From Bacillus sp. Cs-700 (GTDB lineage Bacteria; Bacillota; Bacilli; Bacillales; Guptibacillaceae): DNA of 64,000 nt. The notes beneath the pieces were generated by a model. The model was not told where the DNA came from. It worked only from the letters and a program-made list of their open reading frames with translations, and did no database searches. Below, piece after piece: positions 1 to 9,112 of the stretch. The first letter of the stretch is position 1. Every line of letters starts with the position of its first letter. Location: contig NZ_CP041063.1 in NCBI RefSeq assembly GCF_011082085.1, positions 3,396,001-3,460,000 on the forward strand. The letters run 5' to 3'. Position numbers and translations under genes: made by a program.

Positions 1-489
1 CTCTTTCTTTTTTGCTGAACCAAGACCGTAGTCAGAGGTGAAAAAGAGCATGTGAGCGAGGTAAGTTCCGACATTCCTTGCAAGCTCAGGGTAGACACGT
101 CCTTCAATAAGTCCTTTGCGCAAAATTGTATGCGATGATAAATCTTCCATCACCGTTGCCGCTTTTTCTGAGTCATGCAAATAAACAACTGGGGAAAATT
201 CAGGAACAAGCGAATGAGCTTGTATGAGGGCCTCGCTTTCAATTCTCGACCGGTCAAGCGTTAGTGGCCAGGATTCACCAACTACCTTGGCATAAGGCAA
301 AGCTTGTTTGACGATCCATGATTCCTCTGTTGCTTTATTTTGAACATGGAAAACATAGTTTAAATTGCCATCCCCGATTTCCTTTACGAGAAGGGGGGAA
401 GAGGGATCGATAAAATTGTGATGCACTAAAAAGTGAACAACGCTTTCTTGGGTAAATGGTGTATATCCTGACTTAACTTTAAAAGACAT
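1..489 (-). CDS. mtnK: 5-methylthioribose kinase MtnK (3' part outside window)
   Basis: Phosphorylates 5-methylthioribose to its 1-phosphate in the methionine salvage pathway. The reading frame runs from an ATG at 489 to the left window edge, so only about 163 N-terminal residues are visible. The N-terminus contains the nucleotide-loop motif GDGNLNYVF typical of MtnK, followed by the N-lobe Lys in WIVKQALPYA and the stretch VMEDLSSHTILRKGL. The ribosome binding site AGGGGA lies about 8 bases upstream. The gene sits directly behind an S-box riboswitch, so it should be induced when SAM is low. mtnA usually follows mtnK in Bacillus and would lie beyond the edge; that is inference. Confidence 0.93.
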   Translation of the reverse strand, partial: MSFKVKSGYTPFTQESVVHFLVHHNFIDPSSPLLVKEIGDGNLNYVFHVQNKATEESWIVKQALPYAKVVGESWPLTLDRSRIESEALIQAHSLVPEFSPVVYLHDSEKAATVMEDLSSHTILRKGLIEGRVYPELARNVGTYLAHMLFFTSDYGLGSAKKKE

Positions 490-551
490 GTGTAAGTCCC
501 CTTTCAAATATTAATGATTGATGTACAGAAGGATTCGTGATTAAAAGACAT

Positions 552-582
552 AAAAAAAGCCTCTTTCCGAAGAAAGAGGCTT
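552..582 (-). terminator. Riboswitch-controlled terminator ahead of mtnK
   Basis: On the minus strand a GCCTCTTTC / GAAAGAGGC hairpin is followed by a T run. It lies between the S-box aptamer and the mtnK start and is the expression platform: SAM binding should favour this hairpin and stop transcription. Confidence 0.9.
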
Positions 583-602
583 GAAGACAGATATCCTTCA
601 CA

Positions 603-742
603 CCTCTTATCTTCCAGAATGAATAACATCCTGTTGGAAGTAGCACCGTGCCATCTAAGCCATCCTGAAAAGATGTACTTAAGAATAGGTCGGTTGCTGG
701 GCGTCATAGGGCCAAATCCCTCAGCCTGCTCTTGATAAGAGA
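603..742 (-). promoter_or_regulatory. SAM riboswitch (S-box, SAM-I) for mtnK
   Basis: Read on the minus strand, the element has the P1 stem CTCTTAT / ATAAGAG, then the conserved core GAGGGA...GGCCC...CAGCAACC...CGGTGCTA...TTCC. These are the hallmarks of the SAM-I class. It is followed by the terminator at 552-582 and then mtnK. It controls the kinase branch of methionine salvage in response to S-adenosylmethionine. Confidence 0.95.
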
Positions 743-783
743 AAGTTTATGAAATTATTTTACAATTTTTTCGCTTGAAATGT

Positions 784-813
784 ATGTTACAGAGAAACAG
801 ATGCATTTGTCAA
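784..813 (-). promoter_or_regulatory. Probable SigA promoter of the mtnK transcript
   Basis: On the minus strand TTGACA (808-813) and TAACAT (784-789) are separated by 18 bases. The promoter lies just upstream of the S-box P1 stem. Confidence 0.7.
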
Positions 814-827
814 TAATATTTTGAATT

Positions 828-1610
828 TTATTTATAAATATCTGGACGTCGATCTTCAAAGATTGGTATGCGATTTCGGATAGCTGGTATTTCTTCTTCA
901 TCAATCAAGCCTGTTAAGATCAATTCCTCTTCGCCTGCTTCTGCGATAATTGTTCCCCACGGATCAATGATTAAAGAATGTCCTCCAAACGCATTATCTG
1001 GATCTTCTCCTACACGATTACAAGCAATCACGTAACATTGGTTTTCAATAGCGCGGCTAATAAGTAATGCTCGCCAATGATCCGTACGCTGTTTCGGCCA
1101 TTCGGCTGGAACGAACAAAACTTGTGCACCTTCAATGGCATGAAGGCGAAGCCACTCAGGAAAGCGAATATCATAACAGATGAATCCTGCACTTGGAAGT
1201 TCTTCAAGTGTGAAGTGGCTTTTCTCATTTCCTGAAACAAGGTATTTCTCTTCGTTCATCAGACGAAATAGATGAGCTTTGCTATACTCATGGATAAGCT
1301 GCCCATCTCGATTGAAAACGAGCATCGTATTCGTTACGTAATCATGTTGTTGTTTTGCAATCGATCCACCTACGATACTCACCTTATTCTTTTTGGCCAA
1401 CTTTGAAAGAAAAGCGATGGACTTTTCTGCATTTGTGTCTCCAATTTCATCAAGTCGAGATAAATCATAGCCCGTCGACCACAATTCTGGTAAAACGATA
1501 ATATCTGGTTTGTCGTGAACAGCCTTAGAAACAAGCTCTTCCACTTTCGAGAAATTTTCTTCCGGATTTCCAAAAGCAATATCAAATTGCAACAGAGCGA
1601 TTTTTTTCAT
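828..1610 (-). CDS. mtnU: Carbon-nitrogen hydrolase, probable omega-amidase of methionine salvage
   Basis: A 260-residue nitrilase-superfamily protein with the catalytic triad visible as Glu42 (VLPELWSTGY), Lys111 (SKAHLF) and Cys145 (GFICYDIRFPEW). In Bacillus this family member next to mtnE hydrolyses the 2-oxo amide left by glutamine-dependent transamination. That function is inferred from context. The start chosen is the ATG at 1610, preceded by GGAGGAG; a longer frame upstream lacks a ribosome binding site. It is divergent from mtnE with about 100 bases between them and has no S-box of its own. Confidence 0.85.
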   Translation of the reverse strand: MKKIALLQFDIAFGNPEENFSKVEELVSKAVHDKPDIIVLPELWSTGYDLSRLDEIGDTNAEKSIAFLSKLAKKNKVSIVGGSIAKQQHDYVTNTMLVFNRDGQLIHEYSKAHLFRLMNEEKYLVSGNEKSHFTLEELPSAGFICYDIRFPEWLRLHAIEGAQVLFVPAEWPKQRTDHWRALLISRAIENQCYVIACNRVGEDPDNAFGGHSLIIDPWGTIIAEAGEEELILTGLIDEEEIPAIRNRIPIFEDRRPDIYK

Positions 1611-1640
1611 TGTTTTCTCCTCCTCGCTTACAAAATAAGC

Positions 1641-1669
1641 TTTACATGATTGTGTATCCAAGATAACAT
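1641..1669 (+). promoter_or_regulatory. Probable SigA promoter of mtnE
   Basis: TTTACA (1641-1646) and TAACAT (1664-1669) are spaced by 17 bases, 44 bases ahead of the mtnE start. No riboswitch fits between promoter and gene. Confidence 0.6.
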
Positions 1670-1712
1670 AACTTACTAGAATTTCACGAAAATTTTAACA
1701 GGATGTGATTCT

Positions 1713-2885
1713 TTGAAACAATTTCAAACTTCGGATGCGCTTAAACGGTTACCGGAACAATTTTTTGCAAAGCTTGCTGGAAAAGTGAACCGCTATGTGG
1801 AGGCGGGTTATGACATCATTAATCTTGGACAGGGAAATCCTGATCAGCCAACACCTGATCATATTATCAAGTCCCTGCAGAAGGCAGCTGAAAACCCTGG
1901 CTATCACAAATATCCGCCATTTCGAGGACAGCCTTTTTTGAAGCAAGCGGTTGCTGATTTCTATCAAAGAGAATTTGGAGTGAACCTTGATCCAGAGAAG
2001 GAAGTTGCCGTTCTTTTCGGTGGAAAAGCAGGCCTTGTTGAAGTCAGTCAATGTTTACTAAATAAAGGTGATGTGGCACTCGTTCCAGACCCGGGTTATC
2101 CCGATTATTGGTCAGGTGTCGCGATGGCTGAAGCGGATATGCAAATGATGCCGTTGCTTGAGGAAAATCATTTCTTACCAGACTATGATGCGATTCCAGA
2201 GGATTCATTAAAAAAAGCGAAAATGATGTTTTTAAATTATCCAAACAACCCAACTGCAGCTGTTGCAACGAAGCGCTTTTTTGACAAAACAGTCCGTTTT
2301 GCAGAGACGAATGATATTTGTGTTGTGCATGATTTTGCTTACGGTGCGATCGGGTTTGATGGAGAGCGACCGATTAGCTTTTTGGAAACAGAGGGTGCTA
2401 AAGACAATGGAATAGAAATTTATACCCTTTCAAAAACATATAATATGGCGGGATGGCGTGTAGGATTTGCAGTCGGAAATCAATCTGTTGTTGAGAGCAT
2501 CAATCTCCTTCAGGATCATTTTTACGTTAGTCTATTTAGTGCGGTGCAAGAAGCCGCAGCTGAAGCTTTGCTTGGATCGCAGCAGTGTGTAGAAGACCTT
2601 CGGGATACGTATGAGTCGAGACGAAATGTTCTCATTCAAGGACTCCATGACATTGGCTGGAATGTCACTTCTCCTGCGGGATCGTTTTTCGCGTGGTTGA
2701 AAGTACCTGAATCCTTTACTTCAGAAAGCTTTGCCGATTACTTACTTGAAAACGTCCAAATTGTTGTCGCACCTGGCAACGGCTTTGGAGAATATGGTGA
2801 GGGATATGTACGAGTGGGGCTACTAACGTCTGAAGATAAGCTAAGAGAAGCGGTTGAACGGATTAAGTCTCTTAATCTCTTTTGA
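1713..2885 (+). CDS. mtnE: Methionine-salvage aminotransferase MtnE
   Basis: A 390-residue class I/II PLP aminotransferase that converts 2-oxo-4-methylthiobutyrate to methionine, the last step of the salvage pathway. Visible motifs are NLGQGNPDQPTP near the N-terminus, NYPNNPT around 175-181, and the PLP lysine at about Lys241 in YTLSKTYNMAGWRVGF. The start is a TTG at 1713 with AGGATGTGA upstream; there is no better in-frame ATG. It lies between mtnU and the S-box of mtnW, matching the ykrV (mtnE) arrangement of B. subtilis. Confidence 0.92.
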   Translation: MKQFQTSDALKRLPEQFFAKLAGKVNRYVEAGYDIINLGQGNPDQPTPDHIIKSLQKAAENPGYHKYPPFRGQPFLKQAVADFYQREFGVNLDPEKEVAVLFGGKAGLVEVSQCLLNKGDVALVPDPGYPDYWSGVAMAEADMQMMPLLEENHFLPDYDAIPEDSLKKAKMMFLNYPNNPTAAVATKRFFDKTVRFAETNDICVVHDFAYGAIGFDGERPISFLETEGAKDNGIEIYTLSKTYNMAGWRVGFAVGNQSVVESINLLQDHFYVSLFSAVQEAAAEALLGSQQCVEDLRDTYESRRNVLIQGLHDIGWNVTSPAGSFFAWLKVPESFTSESFADYLLENVQIVVAPGNGFGEYGEGYVRVGLLTSEDKLREAVERIKSLNLF

Positions 2886-2907
2886 TTCAGAAAAATTAAA
2901 AAACAGT

Positions 2908-2936
2908 TTGACAGAATTTCCTACGTCTGGCATAAT
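2908..2936 (+). promoter_or_regulatory. SigA promoter of the mtnWXBD operon
   Basis: A perfect TTGACA (2908-2913) is followed after 17 bases by CATAAT (2931-2936). The transcript would start shortly before the S-box aptamer. Confidence 0.8.
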
Positions 2937-2968
2937 TCAAATCAATTACTAAAAACGAATAATTGCAT

Positions 2969-3080
2969 ACTCTTATCCAGAGAGGTGGAGGGACGAGCCC
3001 TTTGAAGCCCGGCAACCGATTTTTAAGTTTTCTTAAAGACACGGTGCTAATTCTCGCAGCAAAAGCTGGAAGATAAGAGG
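2969..3080 (+). promoter_or_regulatory. SAM riboswitch (S-box, SAM-I) for mtnWXBD
   Basis: P1 strands CTCTTATC and GATAAGAG enclose the conserved GTGGAGGGA, GAAGCCCGGCAACC, CGGTGCTAATTC and AGCTGGAAGAT blocks of the SAM-I aptamer. The 3' P1 strand runs into AGAGGAAGAG. That stretch can alternatively pair with CTCTTCCT at 3101-3108 to form an antiterminator. Confidence 0.96.
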
Positions 3081-3097
3081 AAGAGCATGGTGATAAA

Positions 3098-3126
3098 GAC
3101 CTCTTCCTCGTGAAGGGGTCTTTTTT
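3098..3126 (+). terminator. S-box terminator ahead of mtnW
   Basis: The hairpin GACCTCTTC / GAAGGGGTC is followed by TTTTTT. It overlaps the antiterminator strand of the S-box and completes a standard SAM-off switch. Confidence 0.93.
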
Positions 3127-3174
3127 GTGTGATGAGCGAAAATTGAAAGGGAAAGACTGAAAGGAATGAATGTG

Positions 3175-4374
3175 ATGAGCCGTCTTATAGCTACCTATCT
3201 TGTAAATAATGACCATCAACTAGCCCAGCGTGCCGAATCGATCGCTCTCGGATTAACTGTTGGCACATGGACGAATCTACCGTTATTAGAAAAAGAACAG
3301 TTACAAAAACATAAAGGCGAAGTCGTTCGGGTTGAGGAAAGAGAAGGTAAAGGGATTATCGTTATCTCCTATCCAGCCATTAATTTCAGTGCTGATCTAC
3401 CAGCGATATTAACAACCGTTTTCGGTAAACTTTCTCTTGATGGAGAAATTAAACTTATTGATTTAGAGTTTTCGGATGAGTTGCTTCAAGCATTTCCGGG
3501 GCCGGCGCATGGTATAGAAGGCATCCGCAAACTTGCAGATGTGCATGATCGACCACTTGTCATGAGTATTTTTAAAGGGGTGATTGGAAAGCCATTGCAT
3601 GAGTTAGAACAACAAATGCAGGCACAAGCCCTTGGTAAAGTTGATTTCGTAAAGGATGATGAAATTCTTTTTGAAAATGAGTTATCACCTCTTGAAAAAC
3701 GCGTCCCTGCTTTAGAAAAAGTGCTGGATCAGACGTCAGAAGTGACAGGGAAACGTACACGATATGCGGTTAACTTAACAGGAAGAACGGACATTTTGAA
3801 AGATCGAGCAAAACGCGCGATTGAATTAGGTGCCGATGCCCTGTTGTTTAATGTTTTTACATATGGTTTAGATGTCCTTCAGTCTCTTGCTGAGGATAAG
3901 GATATCTCGGTTCCGATCATGGCTCATCCTTCTTTTTCAGGGGCTATGGCTGCATCGAGCACTTATGGCATAAGTTATTCCCTGTTACTTGGAAAATTAC
4001 TTCGAACCGCTGGTGCTGATTTCTCTCTTTTTCCCTCACCTTACGGAAGCGTGGCGTTAGATCGAAACGAAGCGCTCGCAACAGCCTTAGCTCTGACTAA
4101 AGAGAATCAACTGAACAAGACATTTCCGGTTCCTTCAGCAGGAATCCATCCAGGATTGGTTCCACTTTTACTTAAGGACTTTGGAAAGGATAGCATTATT
4201 AACGCAGGAGGAGGCGTGCACGGTCATCCAGGAGGAGCCGCTTCTGGAGGAAAAGCATTCCGAGCTGCAATTGAAGCTGTTTTAACAAATCAAACTCTCG
4301 AAGAGGCATCGCTTAATAGTGAGGCACTTCACCAGGCACTTACAAAGTGGGGGAGCAAAGAGGTGATTCGATGA
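3175..4374 (+). CDS. mtnW: RuBisCO-like 2,3-diketo-5-methylthiopentyl-1-phosphate enolase
   Basis: A 399-residue type IV RuBisCO-like protein that enolises 2,3-diketo-5-methylthiopentyl-1-phosphate in methionine salvage. The metal-binding/carbamylated-lysine motif is visible as FVKDDE (Lys160, Asp162, Glu163). A glycine-rich phosphate loop, [12 protein letters not shown], lies near the C-terminus. The ATG at 3175 is preferred over an in-frame ATG at 3166, because the AAAGG ribosome binding site ends only one base before 3166 but 10 bases before 3175. The stop overlaps the mtnX start as ATGA. Confidence 0.93.
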   Translation: MSRLIATYLVNNDHQLAQRAESIALGLTVGTWTNLPLLEKEQLQKHKGEVVRVEEREGKGIIVISYPAINFSADLPAILTTVFGKLSLDGEIKLIDLEFSDELLQAFPGPAHGIEGIRKLADVHDRPLVMSIFKGVIGKPLHELEQQMQAQALGKVDFVKDDEILFENELSPLEKRVPALEKVLDQTSEVTGKRTRYAVNLTGRTDILKDRAKRAIELGADALLFNVFTYGLDVLQSLAEDKDISVPIMAHPSFSGAMAASSTYGISYSLLLGKLLRTAGADFSLFPSPYGSVALDRNEALATALALTKENQLNKTFPVPSAGIHPGLVPLLLKDFGKDSIINAGGGVHGHPGGAASGGKAFRAAIEAVLTNQTLEEASLNSEALHQALTKWGSKEVIR

Positions 4375-5069
4375 AAAAGCCGATTATATTTTGTGATTTT
4401 GATGGCACGATTACAAATAGCGATAATATCGTTTCCTTAATGAAACGTTTTGCTCCGAAAGAATGGGAGCAAATAAAAGATAATATTTTAGCCCAGAACC
4501 TATCCATTCGGGAAGGAGTAGGGCAGATGTTTCATTTGATTCCTTCCAGTCGAAAGCAGGATTTGCTGGATTATTTATTAGCCACAACCGAGATTAGACA
4601 GGGATTTGCCGAGTTTGTTCAATATACAAAACAAGAAGGAATCCAGCTTTACGTTGTAAGCGGAGGAATCGATTTTTTTGTCTATCCGCTGCTAAACCCA
4701 TTTGAAATCCCAGAAGAGAACATTTTCTGCAATGGGAGCGATTTTACGAACGAAACGATCACGATTACATGGCCATACTCTTGTGATGATGATTGTTCAA
4801 ACGATTGCGGATGCTGCAAGCCAGGCATCTTAAAACAGTTTGATGGAGATACATACCGAAAAATCGTGATCGGTGACTCTATCACGGATCTAGAGGCAGC
4901 TAAACAGGCAGATCAAGTCTTTGCAAGAGATTACTTAGCAAAGAAGTGTAAAGAACTGTCCATTCCTGCAGTTCCGTTTGAGTCGTTCCATGATATCGTT
5001 CGAAAATTGACGGAAGAAAAGGAGGGGTATGATGAGTCTCGTACAGAAACGTTGGAACGAACTCGCTGA
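4371..5069 (+). CDS. mtnX: 2-hydroxy-3-keto-5-methylthiopentenyl-1-phosphate phosphatase
   Basis: A 232-residue HAD-family phosphatase that dephosphorylates the enolised salvage intermediate after MtnW. The HAD nucleophile motif FCDFDGTIT is at the N-terminus (Asp9, Asp11), VVSGG forms motif II, and [11 protein letters not shown] is the C-terminal acidic motif. A Cys-rich [12 protein letters not shown] segment lies in the cap region. The ATG at 4371 overlaps the mtnW stop, and AGAGG lies upstream. The 3' end overlaps mtnB by 38 bases, indicating tight translational coupling. Confidence 0.92.
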   Translation: MKKPIIFCDFDGTITNSDNIVSLMKRFAPKEWEQIKDNILAQNLSIREGVGQMFHLIPSSRKQDLLDYLLATTEIRQGFAEFVQYTKQEGIQLYVVSGGIDFFVYPLLNPFEIPEENIFCNGSDFTNETITITWPYSCDDDCSNDCGCCKPGILKQFDGDTYRKIVIGDSITDLEAAKQADQVFARDYLAKKCKELSIPAVPFESFHDIVRKLTEEKEGYDESRTETLERTR

Positions 5070-5655
5070 TATCAAAGATGAGTTAGCAGCTCGTGATTGG
5101 TTTCCAGGAACAAGCGGCAATCTCTCGATCAAAGTAAGTGAGGAGCCGCTACAGTTTCTTGTTACCGCAAGTGGTAAAGATAAAAGAAAACGAACGGAAG
5201 AAGATTTCATATTGGTCGACTGTGATGGACAGGCAGTCGAAAAAACTTCTTTAAAACCATCTGCTGAAACAATTGTTCATCAGGCCATCTATCAAAAAAC
5301 AAATGCAGGATGTTGTTTGCACGTCCACACAGTAGATAACAATGTGATTTCTGAACTTTTTCGTACAGAAGGGGAGGTTACTTTTCAGGGGGTTGAATTA
5401 ATAAAAGCGTTTGGACTCTGGGGACAAAATGATCGAATAACCGTTCCAATCATTGAGAACTCCAGTGACCTTTCTTTACTTGCTCAGGATGTTGTTCATG
5501 TTATCACTAAGGAAACGAAAGCTGTATTAATGAAAAATCATGGTATTACGGTATGGGGACGCGATGGTTTTGAAGCCAAAAAGTATCTAGAAGCATTTGA
5601 GTTTTTATTTAGTTATCATCTTAAATTAAGAAACATTCAATCAGTAGTAAGCTAA
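5032..5655 (+). CDS. mtnB: Methylthioribulose-1-phosphate dehydratase
   Basis: A 207-residue class II aldolase/adducin-fold enzyme that dehydrates 5-methylthioribulose-1-phosphate. The zinc ligands are visible as His97 and His99 (LHVHTVDNN) and His170 ([11 protein letters not shown]). SGNLSIKV is the family's N-terminal substrate loop. Two consecutive ATG codons exist. The second (5032) is chosen because GGAGGGG nearly touches the first. Confidence 0.92.
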   Translation: MSLVQKRWNELADIKDELAARDWFPGTSGNLSIKVSEEPLQFLVTASGKDKRKRTEEDFILVDCDGQAVEKTSLKPSAETIVHQAIYQKTNAGCCLHVHTVDNNVISELFRTEGEVTFQGVELIKAFGLWGQNDRITVPIIENSSDLSLLAQDVVHVITKETKAVLMKNHGITVWGRDGFEAKKYLEAFEFLFSYHLKLRNIQSVVS

Positions 5656-5673
5656 GCGAGGGAGGAAGAAAAA

Positions 5674-6207
5674 ATGGCGGTTATTAAAGTGAGAAATACA
5701 GGTGAAGTAATTGAGGGAAGGGATGCTGTAAGTGCATTTCTACAACAAGAGGGTGTTCTTTATGAACAGTGGCAGGTAGAAAAACTCCCTGAACCATTAA
5801 GAGGTAATTGCACTGTAACGGAAGAACAAAAAAAAGAAATTTTAACTGTATTTAATGAAGAAATTCGTTCGCTAGCTGAACGCAATGGATACGGAAACTG
5901 GGATGTGGTTGCTCTTTCTGAAGAAACGCCAGACCTAGATGCCATTCTTAAGAAGTTCGAACAATTGCACGTCCATACGGAGGATGAAGTAAGAGCAATT
6001 ACCGCTGGCCATGGGATTTTTGTGATCAAAGGAAGCGTCGGATATTTTGATGTTGAATTAGATCCAGGCGATGTGATTTCTGTTCCGGTGGATACACCGC
6101 ATTTCTTTACATTAATGGATGATCGTCAGGTTGTAGCTGTTCGTCTATTTATTGACCCATCAGGCTGGGTTGCCCACCCTTATGAAGAAAAAGAAAGTGT
6201 AAATTAA
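5674..6207 (+). CDS. mtnD: Acireductone dioxygenase
   Basis: A 177-residue cupin that oxidises the acireductone of methionine salvage to 2-oxo-4-methylthiobutyrate and formate with iron; with nickel the family gives an off-pathway product. The metal ligands are His99, His101 and Glu105 (HVHTEDE) and His143 (TPHFFT). GGGAGGAAG precedes the ATG, and the gene follows mtnB after 18 bases. It is the last gene of the S-box operon and is closed by the terminator at 6208-6247. Confidence 0.95.
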   Translation: MAVIKVRNTGEVIEGRDAVSAFLQQEGVLYEQWQVEKLPEPLRGNCTVTEEQKKEILTVFNEEIRSLAERNGYGNWDVVALSEETPDLDAILKKFEQLHVHTEDEVRAITAGHGIFVIKGSVGYFDVELDPGDVISVPVDTPHFFTLMDDRQVVAVRLFIDPSGWVAHPYEEKESVN

Positions 6208-6247
6208 ATAAAAGCGGCCGTGAATGTTTCGCGGCCGCTTTTATTTT
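6208..6247. terminator. Bidirectional terminator between mtnD and the GNAT gene
   Basis: AAAAGCGGCCG / CGGCCGCTTTT with A and T runs on the two sides. It serves the convergent genes mtnD (plus) and the acetyltransferase (minus). Confidence 0.92.
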
Positions 6248-6252
6248 TGTAT

Positions 6253-6771
6253 TTACGTGCAATTCGTAATCAAATCATCTAAATCTGGCCAACCAAAAGC
6301 GGTTTCTAAAAGCTTTTTACCTGCAATCTCAGTTTCCTTCTCATCCACTTTAAGTGGATAAAAGCGTTGATAAAAATGAGCGGCTGGATTTCCGTTCAGA
6401 ACCCACACAAGCATCGATTGGTATGATTTGCTTCTGAGCTCTTTTGCAACAGAACATAATAGCTTTTTTCCTGCACCTTTTCGCTGTGCTTCTTCAAGAA
6501 GATAAATCGCATAAAGCTCTCCATCATAGTGATAAGATGTTGATCTATTTTTCCCACCGTTGGCAAACCCGATAATTTCTCCTTGATCGACGGCTACAAA
6601 AATAGTGTTTCCCGCTCCAATCAGCTTTTGCCAACGTGCTTCCCTAATTTGAATATCAAGTGAATTTAGGTAATCTTCTGGAATGAGCACTTGATAGGTC
6701 GTTCTCCAGCTATTTACGTGAACAGTTGCGATTGCTAGAGCGTCATCTTTTGTCGCTTTTCTAATTTTCAT
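6253..6771 (-). CDS. GNAT-family N-acetyltransferase
   Basis: A 172-residue GNAT protein. It opens with MKIRKATKDDALAIATVHVNSWRTTY, a typical beta1-alpha1. The acetyl-CoA loop is visible as EEAQRKGAGKKLL, and the C-terminal NPAAHFYQRFYP matches motif B. The ATG at 6771 is chosen because AAGGAG lies 8 bases upstream. The substrate cannot be told from sequence. Confidence 0.85.
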   Translation of the reverse strand: MKIRKATKDDALAIATVHVNSWRTTYQVLIPEDYLNSLDIQIREARWQKLIGAGNTIFVAVDQGEIIGFANGGKNRSTSYHYDGELYAIYLLEEAQRKGAGKKLLCSVAKELRSKSYQSMLVWVLNGNPAAHFYQRFYPLKVDEKETEIAGKKLLETAFGWPDLDDLITNCT

Positions 6772-6885
6772 GAAAGCTCTCCTTATCACCAATGATTTCT
6801 TACTTCACTCCTTTCTAGAAAAAGGGAATGAATCCTGCTAGTCGAATTTATGAAGTAAGTTCAACAGAAGGAAGGAATGAGTACT

Positions 6886-7755
6886 ATGAAAAAAATGAAA
6901 GTGAAAGTAGAAGGGCTCAACGTTTGTGGATTTGAATGGGGGAATCAGTCTAACCCAACCGTTATTCTTCTTCATGGTTTGACGAACAATGCTCTGGGAT
7001 TTAATGAAATGGCTAAAGAGCTTGAAGATCATTTTCACCTTTATTCGATTGATTTACCTGGGCACGGTGAGACACCGTCTTTTAATGAAGAAAAGAGTTA
7101 TTCTTTTCATTTTCTAACGAAATGGCTTGAAAAGGTATGCCTAACCATAAGTGAGCAACCTGTGTTTTTGATTGGTCATTCCTGGGGAGCGGCTCTGGCA
7201 CTCCATTTTAGTAGTCAGTTTGCTGAAAGAGTAAAAGGCGTAGTGATGATTGATGGAGCGTATCTCCATTTTGATGAAGATCCTTCAGAAACGTTAGAGC
7301 AACTCCTTGAGCATATGTCACAGTGGGTAACGGAGAGTTACTATCCAAGTATAGAAGATTATGAAGAAAAGAAGAAAGAGGAGATTGGGAGATGGAGCCA
7401 GGAGTTGAAGCAGATGGTACATAGAGATATGAAGGAAGTGTCGGGCGGCGTAGCCATGAGGGCAAGCGAAAATACGGTGAGAGCTATCGTAAAGTCACTC
7501 TACCATGAGCCGTGCCGCGATATATTTTCCCGGGTAAATGTTCCGACTTTTTTATTAAGAGCCACGCTTCCTGAAGAAGATGAAGAATTAAGAAACCAGG
7601 AAGCAGTCAGGATGCAAAGGGAATTAGGAGAAGAGTGTAAGGTAAGTGCGATCCCCAAAACAGGTCATGTCCTCCATTGGCAAAAACCTGAAGAAACTTT
7701 TAAAATGATTGAACATTGGTTACACGAAAAAATAGCAGTGGAGTACAAACAATAA
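6886..7755 (+). CDS. Alpha/beta hydrolase
   Basis: A 289-residue cytoplasmic alpha/beta-hydrolase. The oxyanion-hole region is LLHGLTNNALGF, the nucleophile elbow is GHSWG with Ser99, and the C-terminal histidine is in KTGHVLHW. There is no signal peptide. An in-frame ATG at 6877 would add three residues; 6886 has the better spacing to AAGGA. The substrate is unknown. The fold also fits esterases and MenH-like enzymes, and no neighbour points to a pathway. Confidence 0.82.
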   Translation: MKKMKVKVEGLNVCGFEWGNQSNPTVILLHGLTNNALGFNEMAKELEDHFHLYSIDLPGHGETPSFNEEKSYSFHFLTKWLEKVCLTISEQPVFLIGHSWGAALALHFSSQFAERVKGVVMIDGAYLHFDEDPSETLEQLLEHMSQWVTESYYPSIEDYEEKKKEEIGRWSQELKQMVHRDMKEVSGGVAMRASENTVRAIVKSLYHEPCRDIFSRVNVPTFLLRATLPEEDEELRNQEAVRMQRELGEECKVSAIPKTGHVLHWQKPEETFKMIEHWLHEKIAVEYKQ

Positions 7756-7777
7756 CCCCCTATTAAAGTGGGTTATT
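7751..7777. terminator. Weak convergent terminator
   Basis: AATAACCC / GGGTTATT hairpin spanning the hydrolase stop and the end of the convergent kinase gene. The T run is poor, so efficiency is uncertain. Confidence 0.4.
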
Positions 7778-8843
7778 AGACGCTTTTGGGAAGGTTCAAT
7801 GTAATCGTTGTTCCTTTCCCCTCATTACTTTCAACGGTAAAAGTACCTTTATGCTTTTTAACAATTCGCTTGCAAATCGTAAGCCCGAGCCCTGTTCCAT
7901 TCTTTTTCGTAGTGAAAAAAGGTGAGCCAAGTTTTTCAAGTTCTTCATCAGCGATGCCACTACCATCATCAATTATTTGAATCTGTATGTGTTCCTTTCG
8001 TTCCATAGCTTTGATAATAATTTCTCCTTCTTCCCCAATTGCTTCCATAGCATTTTTAAGCAGGTTAATAAAAACCTGTTTTAGTTGGTTACTTTCACTA
8101 TAAATAGGAGGGAGAGAAGAAGCGTATTCCTTTTGTAAAATAATACTTTTCATGTTAGCTTGACCGCTTAGTAATTCAATAACTTCATCTAATATAAGAT
8201 CAATACGGTTGTTTTGAAAATTGGTTTTTGTTGGTTTTGCGAGAATCAGAAATTCATCAATGATTTGCTCAATCCGATGAAATTCTGAATCCATTACTTG
8301 TACATAGCGATCAATGTCTTTATCTGTATTTCTGAATTGAATTAATTTCAAAAAACCTTTTAATGAAGTGAGTGGATTTCGTAACTCATGTGCAATTCCT
8401 GCCGCAAGTTGACCAACAATGGACAGCTTTTCTGATTGAGCAAGGTGTTCTTCATTCATCCGTTTCTCTGTAATATCTTTTGCTACCCCGATCAATCTTC
8501 CAACTGAACCTTCTTCTACAAGGGGGACAAGTGTAATATCGAATAATTTGTAACCCTGCTTCGGAAAAGAGTACCCTTCCTCAAATTGAATCGTTTTCTT
8601 TCGAATAATCGCTTCTTGAAATCTTTTAATGGCTTGAATCCCCTGATCAACACCGAGAAAATCTTCTATTCTTCGGCCGGATATGGCCTCTTTAGAAGTT
8701 TCATAATTGGATAGATAAGCTTCATTTACAGCTTCAATTTCATAGTGATGCACATCAATGACCCGAATTTGGAAGATCAGATCTGAAATATGATGAAAGA
8801 TGATATCTAAATTTACATCTTTTAGCTCGCTTCCTTTTTCCAT
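7776..8843 (-). CDS. Soluble PAS-domain sensor histidine kinase, sporulation-kinase type
   Basis: A 355-residue kinase without membrane segments. A PAS domain spans about residues 10-130. HisKA follows, with the phospho-acceptor His152 in AAGIAHELRNPLTSLKGFL. The HATPase domain has its N box at NLLKNAMEAI and its G boxes at DDGSGIAD and GTGLGLTICKRI. The architecture and the KGFL sequence after the H-box resemble KinA/KinE-type kinases that feed the Spo0 phosphorelay. No response regulator is adjacent, which fits. GGGGGA precedes the ATG. Confidence 0.87.
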   Translation of the reverse strand: MEKGSELKDVNLDIIFHHISDLIFQIRVIDVHHYEIEAVNEAYLSNYETSKEAISGRRIEDFLGVDQGIQAIKRFQEAIIRKKTIQFEEGYSFPKQGYKLFDITLVPLVEEGSVGRLIGVAKDITEKRMNEEHLAQSEKLSIVGQLAAGIAHELRNPLTSLKGFLKLIQFRNTDKDIDRYVQVMDSEFHRIEQIIDEFLILAKPTKTNFQNNRIDLILDEVIELLSGQANMKSIILQKEYASSLPPIYSESNQLKQVFINLLKNAMEAIGEEGEIIIKAMERKEHIQIQIIDDGSGIADEELEKLGSPFFTTKKNGTGLGLTICKRIVKKHKGTFTVESNEGKGTTITLNLPKSV

Positions 8844-9112
8844 AGAAATCCCCCATAATCAGCTTTTTGACATCGCATTAATTGGATATTTCTACAAGAT
8901 ATGCGAATTCCCTTCTAATTATGATCGATATGCGTAAATGATTGACGTTTTGTAGCGATTAAACAGAGAGGTTAAATTCTGAATCACTGTCGGAAAGGCT
9001 TCTATCCATTGGAAGAAGATTGCAATTCAAATGGTCATGCTATAGAGTTAGAAGAAGTATTTTTGATGCAATCATTCATCTGATCTTGTGAAAGGAAGGG
9101 TTTCTAAAGAAC

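Noticed and set aside
504-707. 67-codon ORF on the minus strand
   Set aside because: It runs through the S-box aptamer and terminator of mtnK; the constraint is RNA structure.
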